From: Gemmatimonadota bacterium
GTDB lineage: Bacteria; Gemmatimonadota; Gemmatimonadetes; Longimicrobiales; RSA9
DNA: 34,062 bases
Reading direction: 5' to 3'
Assembly (NCBI GenBank): GCA_039715185.1
Contig: JBDLIA010000031.1
Span: 1 to 34,062, forward strand
In this document: one piece after another, positions 1 through 9,200 of the stretch
Numbering within the stretch: position 1 is the first letter of the stretch
How the letters are laid out: every line of letters starts with the position of its first letter
Position numbers and translations under genes: made by a program
The notes under the pieces: generated by a model
Database searches by the model: none
Told to the model about the DNA's origin: nothing
Seen by the model: the letters and a program-made list of their open reading frames with translations, nothing else

Positions 1-1
1 G

Positions 2-739
2 CATATCCGGCACACGCTCGAGCGGCTGGAGCGCCGCATCGCGGAGCGGTTTCCGGGGTCGGGGCTGCGTCGCGTCGCGGGGGACCTGCGCGGCATCGCC
101 GAGGAGACCGAGTCGGTGCTTCAGCGCGCGCGCCGGCCCCACTGGCCGATTCGCCTGGCGGTCTACGCGGCGCTGGCAGCGATCGGCGCGCTCGTCGTCG
201 CGCTGGTCATCATCGTGCGGACCCAGCTATCCGTCGAAGTGGCAGGCGTAGGAGACCTTCTCCAGTCGATCGAATCCGCGGCGCAGGATCTGATCTTCTT
301 CGGGCTCGCTGTCTACTTCCTGTTGACCATCGAGACGCGCCACAAGCGCAAGGCGGCCCTGCGCGAGCTACACCGCCTGCGCAGCATCGTCCACATCGTG
401 GACATGCATCAGCTAACGAAGGATCCGGAGCATCTGCTCTCGCCAGAGCAGGTTACGCCGTCCTCTCCCTCTCACCGCCTGGGTCGTTTCAAGCTCGCCC
501 GCTACCTGGACTACTGCACGGAGCTGCTGTCGTTGAGCAGCAAGCTCGCCGCTCTGCACGTGCAGCACGTGAACGACCCGGTCGTGCTGAACGCGGTCAA
601 CGACGTGGAGGTGCTCGCCTCGAACCTGTCCAACAAGATCTGGCAGAAGATCGTCATCGTGGACACGGCCGCCGGGCGCGAGGCGGGGTCGCACGCACGT
701 CGCCAATCGGAGGCGCTCACCGATAGTATGGACGCCTAG
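2..739 (+). CDS. Conserved membrane protein of unknown function, 5' end missing
   Basis: The frame is open from the left edge, so the true start lies outside the window. A GTG at 116 is internal to a continuous reading frame and is unlikely to be the start. The visible part is about 245 residues: a charged, probably helical segment rich in Arg and Glu, then two hydrophobic stretches (AVYAALAAIGALVVALVIIV and LIFFGLAVYFLLTI) separated by about 30 residues, then a cytosolic-looking tail with a conserved-looking stretch (RYLDYCTELLSLSSKLAAL) and IWQKI near the end. This suggests a two-helix inner-membrane protein. I do not recognise a characterised family or a catalytic motif. It is followed by a 59-nt gap and a same-strand oxidoreductase, so co-transcription is possible. 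Confidence 0.75.
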   Translation, partial: HIRHTLERLERRIAERFPGSGLRRVAGDLRGIAEETESVLQRARRPHWPIRLAVYAALAAIGALVVALVIIVRTQLSVEVAGVGDLLQSIESAAQDLIFFGLAVYFLLTIETRHKRKAALRELHRLRSIVHIVDMHQLTKDPEHLLSPEQVTPSSPSHRLGRFKLARYLDYCTELLSLSSKLAALHVQHVNDPVVLNAVNDVEVLASNLSNKIWQKIVIVDTAAGREAGSHARRQSEALTDSMDA

Positions 740-798
740 GCACGATTTCGGGCACGGCCCACGAGGGGTCGCCGTCGAACCAGACGCTGAGGTTTGCC

Positions 799-2976
799 TT
801 GAGCGCCATCCGCCGTTTCGTCCAGTTCCTCGCCGGCCTCGCGGCCGGCATCCTCAGGCTGCTCGGCCTGGTCGGGGATCGCCCCGAGTCCACGCGCCCC
901 CCCGCGGTGCCGCCCGGGCAGAAGGCCAGGGTCGCGGTCCTGGGCGGCGGGTGCGGGTCCATGGCGACGGCGTTCGAGCTGACCGCCACGCCCGAGTTGC
1001 GCGAGCGCTTCGACGTAACTGTCTATCAGCAGGGGTGGCGTCTGGGTGGCAAGGGGGCCAGCGGACGGAACGTCACGCCGGGTTACGGGCTGCGCATCCA
1101 GGAGCACGGGCTGCATATGTGGATGGGCTTCTACGAGAACGCCTTCAGCACGATCCAGGCCTGCTACGAGGAGTGGGACAAGAGCCCGGACAACCCGTTC
1201 CAGACCTGGAAGGATGCCTTCACCGCGCAGAACCTCATCAACCTGATGGAGAAGCGGGAGGTGGACGGGCTCACCACGTGGGAGCCCTGGACGCTGGACT
1301 TCACGGGCATCGAGTGCGGGGTGCCGGGCAAGCCGCTAACGGCGATCGAGTTGCTGAAGTGCATGGTTCGCCTGCTCCTGCACCACCACGAGCGACACCC
1401 GGTCACGGCTCACGGAACGCGGGGGCATGACGCCCTGTCGCGCATCAAAGAACACCTGGAATCGGCCGGCGCGGACCCCGACCCCGCGGCGCTGAGCGCG
1501 GCCGTGGCGGGGCACATCGCCGCCGGACACGAGCACGTGCAAGATTCGACCGCCTCCACCGAGGGTCTGGACCTCAACCTGCGCCGGGTCTGGCTCATGC
1601 TGAACCTGGGCTGGGCGATGTTCAAGGGGTTCGTCGAGGATGTGCTTCCCCACGGGGCCGCTGGCTACGCGAAGATCGACGACGTGGACTTCCGCGCGTG
1701 GCTGGTGTCGCACGGTGCCCGGCCCGAGTACACCGAGGCGGCACCGATCCGCGCTCTCTACGACCTCGGCTTCGCCTACGAGGACGGCGACATCGAGCGC
1801 CCGTCGGCGGCCGCGGGTGTGGTCCTGCGTGTGGTGATCGGCATGGTCTTCGGCAGCCGGGGAGCGCCCCTGTGGCGCATGAACGCCGGCATGGGCGACA
1901 CCATCTTCACCCCCCTCTACGAAGTGCTCGAGCAACGGGGAGTGAAGTTCGAGTTCTTCCGTCGGGTCACGGACATCGGCCTCGACAAGGATCCCGAGAC
2001 CGGCGAGAACCGGGTAGCGACCATCGAGGTAGCGCGGCAGGTGGACGTCCTGCCCGGCTACCGCACGCTCATCCCCGTCCGGCACCTGCCATGCTGGCCG
2101 TCCGAGCCCGACTGGGAGCACATCGAGGACGGGGCTGCGATCAAGGCGAGGCTCGACGCGCAGGGGCTCACCCTCGAGTCTCACTGGTGCCAGCAGGAGG
2201 TCGGCCACGAGACGTTGGAGGTTGGCCACGACTTCGACATCGTCGTATGCGGGATTTCCGTGGCGGCGCTGAGTGACATCACCGGCGATCTGATTACGGC
2301 GAGCGACGATTGGAAGAACATGGTCTACGGCGTCCGGACCGTGGCAACGCAGGCGCTGCAGTTGTGGGTGAACGAGGGCCTGGACGGCCTCGGCTGGGAC
2401 CACGGAGCGGTGGTGTCTACGGCGTTCGCAGAGCCCACGGCGAGCTGGGCGGTGATGAGCCACTTGATCCCTATGGAGGACTGGCCCGAGGGCGACGAGC
2501 CGAAGGGAATCCACTACTTCTGCGGCCCTCTCGATCTCGGTACCGCGGTTCCGCCCCCCGGCGCGCACACGTTCCCCCGAGAGATGTTGGATCGGGTCTT
2601 TGACGGATCGGCGTCGTGGCTATCGGACAACATCGCGGTGCTGTGGCCGCGCGCCGCGATGGGCAACGGCTTCAACCTGAACTGGAGTGCGCTGTACGAC
2701 CCGCGGAACGAGGTGACCGAGGATCGCTTCGCGTTCCAGTACTTCCGTGCCAACATCGACCCCACCGAGCGCTACGTGCTGTCGGTGCCGAAGACGACAC
2801 GGCTGCGACTGCACCCGGGCGACTCCGGCTTCCCCAACCTGTTCCTCGCGGGAGACTGGACGAGGACCCGGCTCAACGCCGGTTCTGTCGAGGCCGCGAT
2901 CGAGTCGGGCATGCTGGCGGCGCGCGCTATCAGCGGCTACCCGAAGAAAATCCACGGGGTGGGGGAGCTGCTGTAG
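799..2976 (+). CDS. FAD-dependent carotenoid desaturase-like oxidoreductase with N-terminal hydrophobic segment
   Basis: The 725-residue protein starts with TTG, supported by GAGG at 789-792. Residues 45-62 carry a dinucleotide-binding motif (VAVLGGGCGSMATAFEL), followed by GWRLGGKGASGR (79-90) and the EHGLHMWMGFYENAF block. That block resembles the GLHVFFGCYNNLF region of zeta-carotene desaturase (CrtQ) and phytoene desaturases. Residues 680-705 (NLFLAGDWTR, then GSVEAAIESG) form the C-terminal FAD-binding signature of the amine-oxidase/desaturase superfamily. The first 25 residues contain a hydrophobic stretch (FVQFLAGLAAGILRLLGLVG) that may anchor the enzyme to the membrane. It is paralogous to the convergent fusion protein at 2992-6264, sharing the N-terminal blocks and most C-terminal motifs but lacking the decarboxylase-like tail. 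The substrate is unknown; a hydrophobic isoprenoid is the reasonable inference from the family and from nearby cruF. Confidence 0.85.
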   Translation: MSAIRRFVQFLAGLAAGILRLLGLVGDRPESTRPPAVPPGQKARVAVLGGGCGSMATAFELTATPELRERFDVTVYQQGWRLGGKGASGRNVTPGYGLRIQEHGLHMWMGFYENAFSTIQACYEEWDKSPDNPFQTWKDAFTAQNLINLMEKREVDGLTTWEPWTLDFTGIECGVPGKPLTAIELLKCMVRLLLHHHERHPVTAHGTRGHDALSRIKEHLESAGADPDPAALSAAVAGHIAAGHEHVQDSTASTEGLDLNLRRVWLMLNLGWAMFKGFVEDVLPHGAAGYAKIDDVDFRAWLVSHGARPEYTEAAPIRALYDLGFAYEDGDIERPSAAAGVVLRVVIGMVFGSRGAPLWRMNAGMGDTIFTPLYEVLEQRGVKFEFFRRVTDIGLDKDPETGENRVATIEVARQVDVLPGYRTLIPVRHLPCWPSEPDWEHIEDGAAIKARLDAQGLTLESHWCQQEVGHETLEVGHDFDIVVCGISVAALSDITGDLITASDDWKNMVYGVRTVATQALQLWVNEGLDGLGWDHGAVVSTAFAEPTASWAVMSHLIPMEDWPEGDEPKGIHYFCGPLDLGTAVPPPGAHTFPREMLDRVFDGSASWLSDNIAVLWPRAAMGNGFNLNWSALYDPRNEVTEDRFAFQYFRANIDPTERYVLSVPKTTRLRLHPGDSGFPNLFLAGDWTRTRLNAGSVEAAIESGMLAARAISGYPKKIHGVGELL

Positions 2977-2991
2977 CCCAGGCGTGGCCGT

Positions 2992-5900
2992 CTAGGCTCG
3001 AGGCGCTCTCCACACCGTCTTCCCCGGGTCCGCGGTGAAGTCCATCTTCACCCACCAGCCGAACTCGGCTGTGAGCTCCGAGCCGGGCAGTCCCAGCGCG
3101 CTCACGATCCTGTGGCTCTGCCACTCCGGGATGGTCACCCGGAATTCTCCCGCGAGCGGCCCCGCTCCGCGGAACTCCTTCACCGTGCACGGTCCCTCGA
3201 TGATCGCCTGGTAGCAGGCCTTGGCGCTGTACTCGGCGTCGCGGAACTGCTTGAGGTTGACGATGCCCACCTGGTGGTGGAGCAGGTCGTCCACGATGCT
3301 GCACAGCAGCTTCAAGCCGCTTACGCCCATCTTCTCGAGTTCCTGGCGCGCCTCCCAGAGGTCTCGCACCTCCCGCCAGGCGGCCTTCATGTCGTGCCAG
3401 GCCACGTCCAAGGTGCCTCGCTCCCCTTCACGTTCCACCGCGATCAGCACTTCCTGGCGGCCCTCGGTGGTAGTCGCCAGGGGGTCGTAAACGAGGGTCT
3501 CGGCCACGAAGCTCATCGGGTCGGAATCCTGCGCGGGCATCGCGACGCTGCCGATCTCCTTGCGGAAGCCCCACACCTCGCGGCCCGTCAGCGTGCCCAC
3601 GCCGTTGTCCAGGATCAGGTACGGGTTCCACCAGACCAGCCGCGGGTCGCTCCGGTCGGGGCCGGTCGTCCCCAGGAGCGGCACCCAGAGAGCCGCCTCG
3701 TGGTCCGGAATCCAGCCGATCGCCTGCGGGATGGAGGTGAGTTTCGCGGCCAGGAACGAGATGAAGACGTGCGATCCCAGCACCTGGTAGTGCACCGCCC
3801 CGTCCGCCGGGGCATTGAGGAAATGGTCCACGGTCTTCTGCGTGGCCGCTGGGTCGCTCGATTCCAGCGCGAACATGTAGGTGGTGGCGTCGTACACGAG
3901 CCCAGGGACCTGGGCGACCTGCTCGCCGTACTCGTAGGTCGTGACATAGGTGGGCAACCCGCTGCCGCTCACAGCGCTCCCGGGATCGCCCGCCGGTACG
4001 CCTCCGCTTCCCTGCATGAAGGTCCCTCCCACGATGGTTTCAGGGTGGCCGCAGATGGCCTTCGAGGCCTCGAGGCCAGCCATGATCGCCGACTCAACTC
4101 CGGCGGTGTTGAGGCCGGACCTGGCCCAGTCGCCGCTCAAATACAGGTTGTCGAAGCCTGACTCGTGTGCCCACAGGCGGACACGGGTGCTGCCCCTGAC
4201 CGAGGTGACGCAGCATTCAGTTGGGTCGACGTTGGCGCGCAGGTACTGCGCGTCGAGCTTGGCGCGTCCGGTGGCGCCCGGGGCGAAGAGGACATCCCAG
4301 TCGAACTCGCTGGTGGCGGTGACCGCGTCCGGCCAGATGTCCTTGGCGTTCCTCTCCAGCCACCCGCCCACCAGGTCGCTCACCTGCCGCAGCGCGCGGT
4401 CCGGGACCGCGGCGTCCGCCGAAGGTGCTGCGAAGTCCCACGTGTTGAGGGGGCCGCACAGGTAGTGAAGAGACTTCGGGCCTTCGCCCTGCCTCCACTG
4501 TTCGTACGCCAACACCTGGCTCATGTCCGCCCATATGTCGATCGGTTCGACGGCTCCCACCGCCGCTGGCTTGGCGTGCGTCCAGCCCAGGCGCTTCAGG
4601 GTTCGGGTCATCCAGAGCTGGTTGGCCTCGGTCGGCACCAGTCCGAGCCCGTCCGTCATGGCCGCGAACGCCGGACTGGCGTCCATCAGCTCCTGGCACA
4701 TCGAGGGGTCCTCGTTCAGCTTCTTGAACACGCCCAGCGAGATCCCCAGCACCACGTCGTCGAAGTCCCGCCCGAGCTCGATCGTCTCGTCGCCCGCCGC
4801 CGGCCACTGGTTCCAGCTGGACTCCCAGTTGACCTCGGCGTCCTTCATGGCGGCGCCGTCCACGATCCGGTCCCAGAAGGGCTCGCTGGGCCAGCACGGG
4901 ATGCCTTGCTCGGAGTAGAAGATCGGGTCGTACGACCCGTCCACATAATCGACCTGACGGTCCATATGAACGCGCTGAATCAGGTTCTTGTCCTCGGACA
5001 GCTCCAGGCGCCGCACCTTTCTGAACAACTCGAACTTCACGCCCCGGTCCTTGAGCACGAGGTAGATGGGCGACACGATCACCTCGCCCATGCCCGACTG
5101 CATCTCGAACAGGACCGCCTCCTTGTAGGTCGCGGCGGTGCGGATCATCACCCTCAGCGCCGTTCCCGCCGCGAAGTTGGCGACCATCGTGTCCTTGGTC
5201 TTTTCGTAGGCGAACGCCAGGTCGTACAGAGCGCGCAGCGCCGGCTGCCGGGCGGCGGTGATGCCCGGCTTGACCATGACCTCTCCCACTACCTCGGGCG
5301 CGCCGTTCTCGACCAGCCACTCGAGCAACTCGTAGCCGTCGATTCGGTTCAGGTCCCAGTCCTTCAGGATGCCGTATTTCGGGTTGGTGATGCCCCGGAA
5401 GACGGCCGCCGCTATCTCCATCATCTCCCACAGCAGGTGCAGCGGAGAGGCGGGCCGGGGGTGATCGTCCACGTGCTGACGCAGCGCACCCGTCGCCGCA
5501 TCGAGCAGATGCGAAACGCCCTGCAGGTGTTCGTGTGGGTGCATCGTGTGGTCGCCCTCGAAGGAGCGCAGCCAGTGGTGCGCCCTCTTGAGAGCCGTAT
5601 GCGGGTGGACGCGGTCGAAGCGCGCGTGCCGCTCTCGCTTGCGCACGGACTGGTGCTCCTCGCGGGTCGGCTGCCACCTCTCCATCGCCTCCCGGTAGCG
5701 CCGCCCCACCTCCGGATCGATGTCGATGGGGTCGTGGCGGAGCTTTCCCCCGAACCACTTGAGGCACGCCTTCGCCTCCTCCTCCAGCACCATCTTGAAC
5801 AGGTGCTCCAGAAGTGAGACGGCCTCGGTGATGGCTCCCCACGGGGACAGGAACACCCCGCCCTCGCCCGGCACGTCGGCGTTGGTCGGCCACTCGTAGT

Positions 5901-6264
5901 CCCAGAACGTCGACCCGTCGCCCAGCCCGATGGGCGTGAAGGACTGGGCCTTCAACGCATCCCGCCAACTCTGAAAGGGGCTGTCGGACGCCAGGCCGCG
6001 CGCGCGCATTTCGTCGTATGCTTCGCGGAGCACGGCGAAGGCGTTCTCGTAGAACCCGAGCCAGACGTGCAGGCCGTGCTCCTCCACCCTCAGGCCCCCG
6101 TCCTCCCGGCGGCGACCGGTCGCGCCCTTGCCTCCCAGACGCCACCCCAGCGAGTACACGGTTACGTCGTATGCCTCCCGGAGCTCAGGAGTGGCCGTGA
6201 GGGCCCAGGCCGTGGACAATGATCCGACCCCGCCCCCCAGAATCGCAACGCGCTGCTTGGCCAT
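2992..6264 (-). CDS. Fusion of CrtQ-like FAD oxidoreductase with acetoacetate-decarboxylase-like domain
   Basis: This 1090-residue protein starts at ATG 6264, with AAGGAG about 10 nt upstream and the preceding gene's stop 3 nt away. Residues 1-750 are a desaturase-like flavoprotein: RVAILGGGVGSLSTAWAL (5-22), GWRLGGKGATGR (40-51), EHGLHVWLGFYENAF, and a C-terminal NLYLSGDWARSGLNTAGVES block. Residues from about 785 to 1080 match the acetoacetate decarboxylase (ADC) fold family, with GREVWGFRKEIG around 894-905. In ADC the motif reads like GREVWGFPKK and its first lysine forms the Schiff base. Here that lysine is kept (K902), but the neighbouring lysine that lowers its pKa is Glu. No frame break separates the halves. 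The reaction is unknown; oxidation followed by decarboxylation or another Schiff-base step on a lipid-like substrate is an inference. It is the last gene of the TonB-cruF-cyclase operon and converges with its paralog at a 15-nt gap. Confidence 0.85.
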   Translation of the reverse strand: MAKQRVAILGGGVGSLSTAWALTATPELREAYDVTVYSLGWRLGGKGATGRRREDGGLRVEEHGLHVWLGFYENAFAVLREAYDEMRARGLASDSPFQSWRDALKAQSFTPIGLGDGSTFWDYEWPTNADVPGEGGVFLSPWGAITEAVSLLEHLFKMVLEEEAKACLKWFGGKLRHDPIDIDPEVGRRYREAMERWQPTREEHQSVRKRERHARFDRVHPHTALKRAHHWLRSFEGDHTMHPHEHLQGVSHLLDAATGALRQHVDDHPRPASPLHLLWEMMEIAAAVFRGITNPKYGILKDWDLNRIDGYELLEWLVENGAPEVVGEVMVKPGITAARQPALRALYDLAFAYEKTKDTMVANFAAGTALRVMIRTAATYKEAVLFEMQSGMGEVIVSPIYLVLKDRGVKFELFRKVRRLELSEDKNLIQRVHMDRQVDYVDGSYDPIFYSEQGIPCWPSEPFWDRIVDGAAMKDAEVNWESSWNQWPAAGDETIELGRDFDDVVLGISLGVFKKLNEDPSMCQELMDASPAFAAMTDGLGLVPTEANQLWMTRTLKRLGWTHAKPAAVGAVEPIDIWADMSQVLAYEQWRQGEGPKSLHYLCGPLNTWDFAAPSADAAVPDRALRQVSDLVGGWLERNAKDIWPDAVTATSEFDWDVLFAPGATGRAKLDAQYLRANVDPTECCVTSVRGSTRVRLWAHESGFDNLYLSGDWARSGLNTAGVESAIMAGLEASKAICGHPETIVGGTFMQGSGGVPAGDPGSAVSGSGLPTYVTTYEYGEQVAQVPGLVYDATTYMFALESSDPAATQKTVDHFLNAPADGAVHYQVLGSHVFISFLAAKLTSIPQAIGWIPDHEAALWVPLLGTTGPDRSDPRLVWWNPYLILDNGVGTLTGREVWGFRKEIGSVAMPAQDSDPMSFVAETLVYDPLATTTEGRQEVLIAVEREGERGTLDVAWHDMKAAWREVRDLWEARQELEKMGVSGLKLLCSIVDDLLHHQVGIVNLKQFRDAEYSAKACYQAIIEGPCTVKEFRGAGPLAGEFRVTIPEWQSHRIVSALGLPGSELTAEFGWWVKMDFTADPGKTVWRAPRA

Positions 6265-6267
6265 GAA

Positions 6268-9200
6268 TCACCGCTCCTTTGGAGGACGCTCCGGCGGCGA
6301 TGCCGTTCGCTCCAGCAACGCCTGATCGTACGTGAGGCCCAGGGCCTGGGCTGCCTCGGCGCCCTCGCGCCACAGCGACACGGCCCGGTCGGGCCGGCCG
6401 CGCAGCGCCTCCAGCCGGCCCTGGTAGTAGCGCGCAGTGGGCACGCAGATGGGGAACATCTTCCCGTGCGCGCGCAGCAGGCGGGAGAGAGCGCGCGCGC
6501 TTGCGGAGGCGTCGCCGTCCCAGGCGAAGGGGGTCGCTCCCGCCCGGTCGTCGCCCGCCTCGGCCAGCGCGAAGAACACGTCGGCGGCTCCGGCGATACT
6601 CCACAGCGGATAGTAGACCGCCGGCGGCTCGCCGCCCAGCCACTCCAGCGTGCGGATGGCCGCGTCAAGGGCGCGTTCGCTGTCGCCGCGCTCCAGATAG
6701 GCCCTGGCCAGGATGCCGCTGCAGGTCAGCAAGTCTGTCTTGCTCTGGTCCTCCGCATGCAGAAGCCGCTCCACCTCGCTGATCGCGTAGTCGGTGGCGG
6801 CGCCCGCGTTCAGTTGGGCCGCGAGCTGGCCTACCCGCGCCCAGGTCTGGGCCTGGGGTGCGCCGTGGCGGGCGGATCGCGCGGCCTCCTCGTAGACCTC
6901 CTGCGCCCGTTCGAAGTCTCCGCGCAGCAAGAAGCCGTAGCCGTAGGTGGCCTTGCACGTTTCCCAGCGGAACCTGTCGCCTAGAGCGGCGAACATCTCC
7001 GTACTCCGCTCGGCCGACGCCCCTGCGCCGTCCCAGTCCCCGCGGGTGATCGCCCGGATGAGAGCGAGCAGGTGGCCGCGCCCGATGATCGATGGGCGCC
7101 CAGACGCCTCGGCGACCTCCAGCGCGCGCCTCATGTACCGGCTCGCCAGCCCGCTCATGCCGCCCAGGTCTGCCACTATGGCTATGGAGCCGAAGCCGTT
7201 CACCTGCTCCGCCACAGCGCCGCAATCTTCGGCCATGTTGAGCGCTGCCAGCGTGGCGTGGAGGAGGCGAAGCTTGTCGTTGTCGAAATACGCCACCTCC
7301 GCGACGCGCTTGTAGACCATGGCGCCGTGGGCCCGTCGCTGGCGGATCCTCTTGCCGCCCACGCGCACGAATGGCAGCAGTCGGTGGGTCGCTTGCACTC
7401 CGACGTGAAACAGCAGACTCGCGCCGAGCGATACGCCTGAGCGGTGCACTCTCAAGCCGTAGTGGGCCAGCGAGCGCTCCAGGTGGCCTCGGGCCCTATG
7501 GAACTGCGACAGGCGGATGCGCGCCTCCGCCAAGCCGCGCTCCCACTCCGCGCGTCTCGTGCGCTCTACGTCGAGTGATCCGCCCGCCTCGAGCTCGACC
7601 GCGCGAGACAGGAAGCGCACCGCCTCGCGATTGGAGAACGCCTCGACGGCCTCTACGCCGGCGGCCTCCAGGTAGCCGAGGGCGCGGTCCCGTACCTCCG
7701 CGCGGTCCCAATGGTGCGCCAGCAGCGGCGCGCGCCCGCGCTCGACCAGGCCGCCGTGGTGCTCGTACCACTCGGCTACGGCGCGGTGCAGTTGTCGGCG
7801 CTGGGAGAACAGCAGCGCGCCGTACACCACGTCTTCAATGATCGCGTGCCGGAACTCGAACGCCCCGCCGCCGTCCGCGGCGTCGTCGAGCGGCGCGATG
7901 AGGTCTCTGTCCGCCAGCAGCGCCAGCCCTTCGTCCAGGCGCGCGCGCGCTTCGCGGACGGGATAGACATCGCGCAGCATCGGCACGGTGAACGCGCGGC
8001 CGATGACGCTGGCCGTCTTGAGGATGAGCTGAAGGTGAGCGTCCAATCCGTCAACGCGCGTGAGCACGATCTCCTGCACGCTGGCTGGGGCCTCGATGTC
8101 CTCCAGGTGTCCCGATTCGGTGTGGACGCGGCATCCATCGCCCGAGATCTCGAGCAAGCCCCGATCGCGCAGTGCTCGCACCAGCTCCGTGGAATGGAAC
8201 GGGTGGCATTCGGCCTGGCGGAGGACGTAATCGACCAGCTCCTGTGGGACGCGCTTCACGCCCAGCGCGAGCGCGACCAGAGCTTGGACATCCGATTCGC
8301 CCAGAGGCCGCAGGCGCAGCCGTTCGACGCCCGCCTGATTGGCGAACGCTGCGAGCTCCGGCGGCAGCGGGCCGGTCGGCGGTCGCATGCTGATCACGAT
8401 CTGCAGGTTCGACACACGACGCGCCACCGCGTCGATCAACGCGTTGGACGGCGAGTCGAACCAGTGCGCGTCTTCCAGCAGGAGGATCGTCGGCTCCTGC
8501 TGGGTCGCCCACTCGAGCAGGCGGATGACGAGCTCCTGGACGCCCGCCGCCCGCGTCTCACCCGTCATTTCCCGGCTGGTATCGTTCTCCGGCAGCCCGA
8601 CCGGTACGATGGCGGACAGCAACGGCGCCCACCTGTTCAGCCTTGCGTCTTCCCCAAGCGCCTGCCGGAGAGCGGCCGGCCGGTTCGCCACGTCGCTGGG
8701 CAGCAGGCCCTCCAGAACCGACCGCCAGCCGAAGTAGAGGGTGCTGCTGCGCAGAGAATCACCGCCCCCTGCGAGCACCCTCACGCCGCGCTCATCTGCG
8801 TCGTGCACGAAGGCGCCCAGCAGCGTCGACTTCCCCAGTCCGGCCTCTCCCTCGACGATGAGCGTCCCGCCCTCACGCCTCTCGGCCGAATCCAGGACGG
8901 AGCCGAGTCGGCGCAACTCGGCCGTGCGTCCCACGATCTGGTCGGTGGCCCTCACCGGCGCCCGCGTCGCCAGAGTGGTCGGCCGGTACGCGACTACATC
9001 CGTCTCGAATCCCTTGAGCGAGAGCGTAGTCGAAGCTTCGAAGGCGACCTGTCCGCCGGCAGCGTCGTGAGTTGCCGCGTCGCACAGGATGCTCCCCTCG
9101 GCCGCTTTCATGAGCCGCGCCGAAAGGTTTATCGGTGGGCCGACGATGGCGTAATGGCGCCGCTCGACGCCCCCGTAGGCTCCGCAGAAGACCGTCCCGG

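Noticed and set aside
4165-5817. Long plus-strand frame opposite the desaturase fusion
   Set aside because: It is antisense to a clear protein; the composition is rich in Arg, His and Val with no recognisable motif, as expected from high-GC shadow frames.
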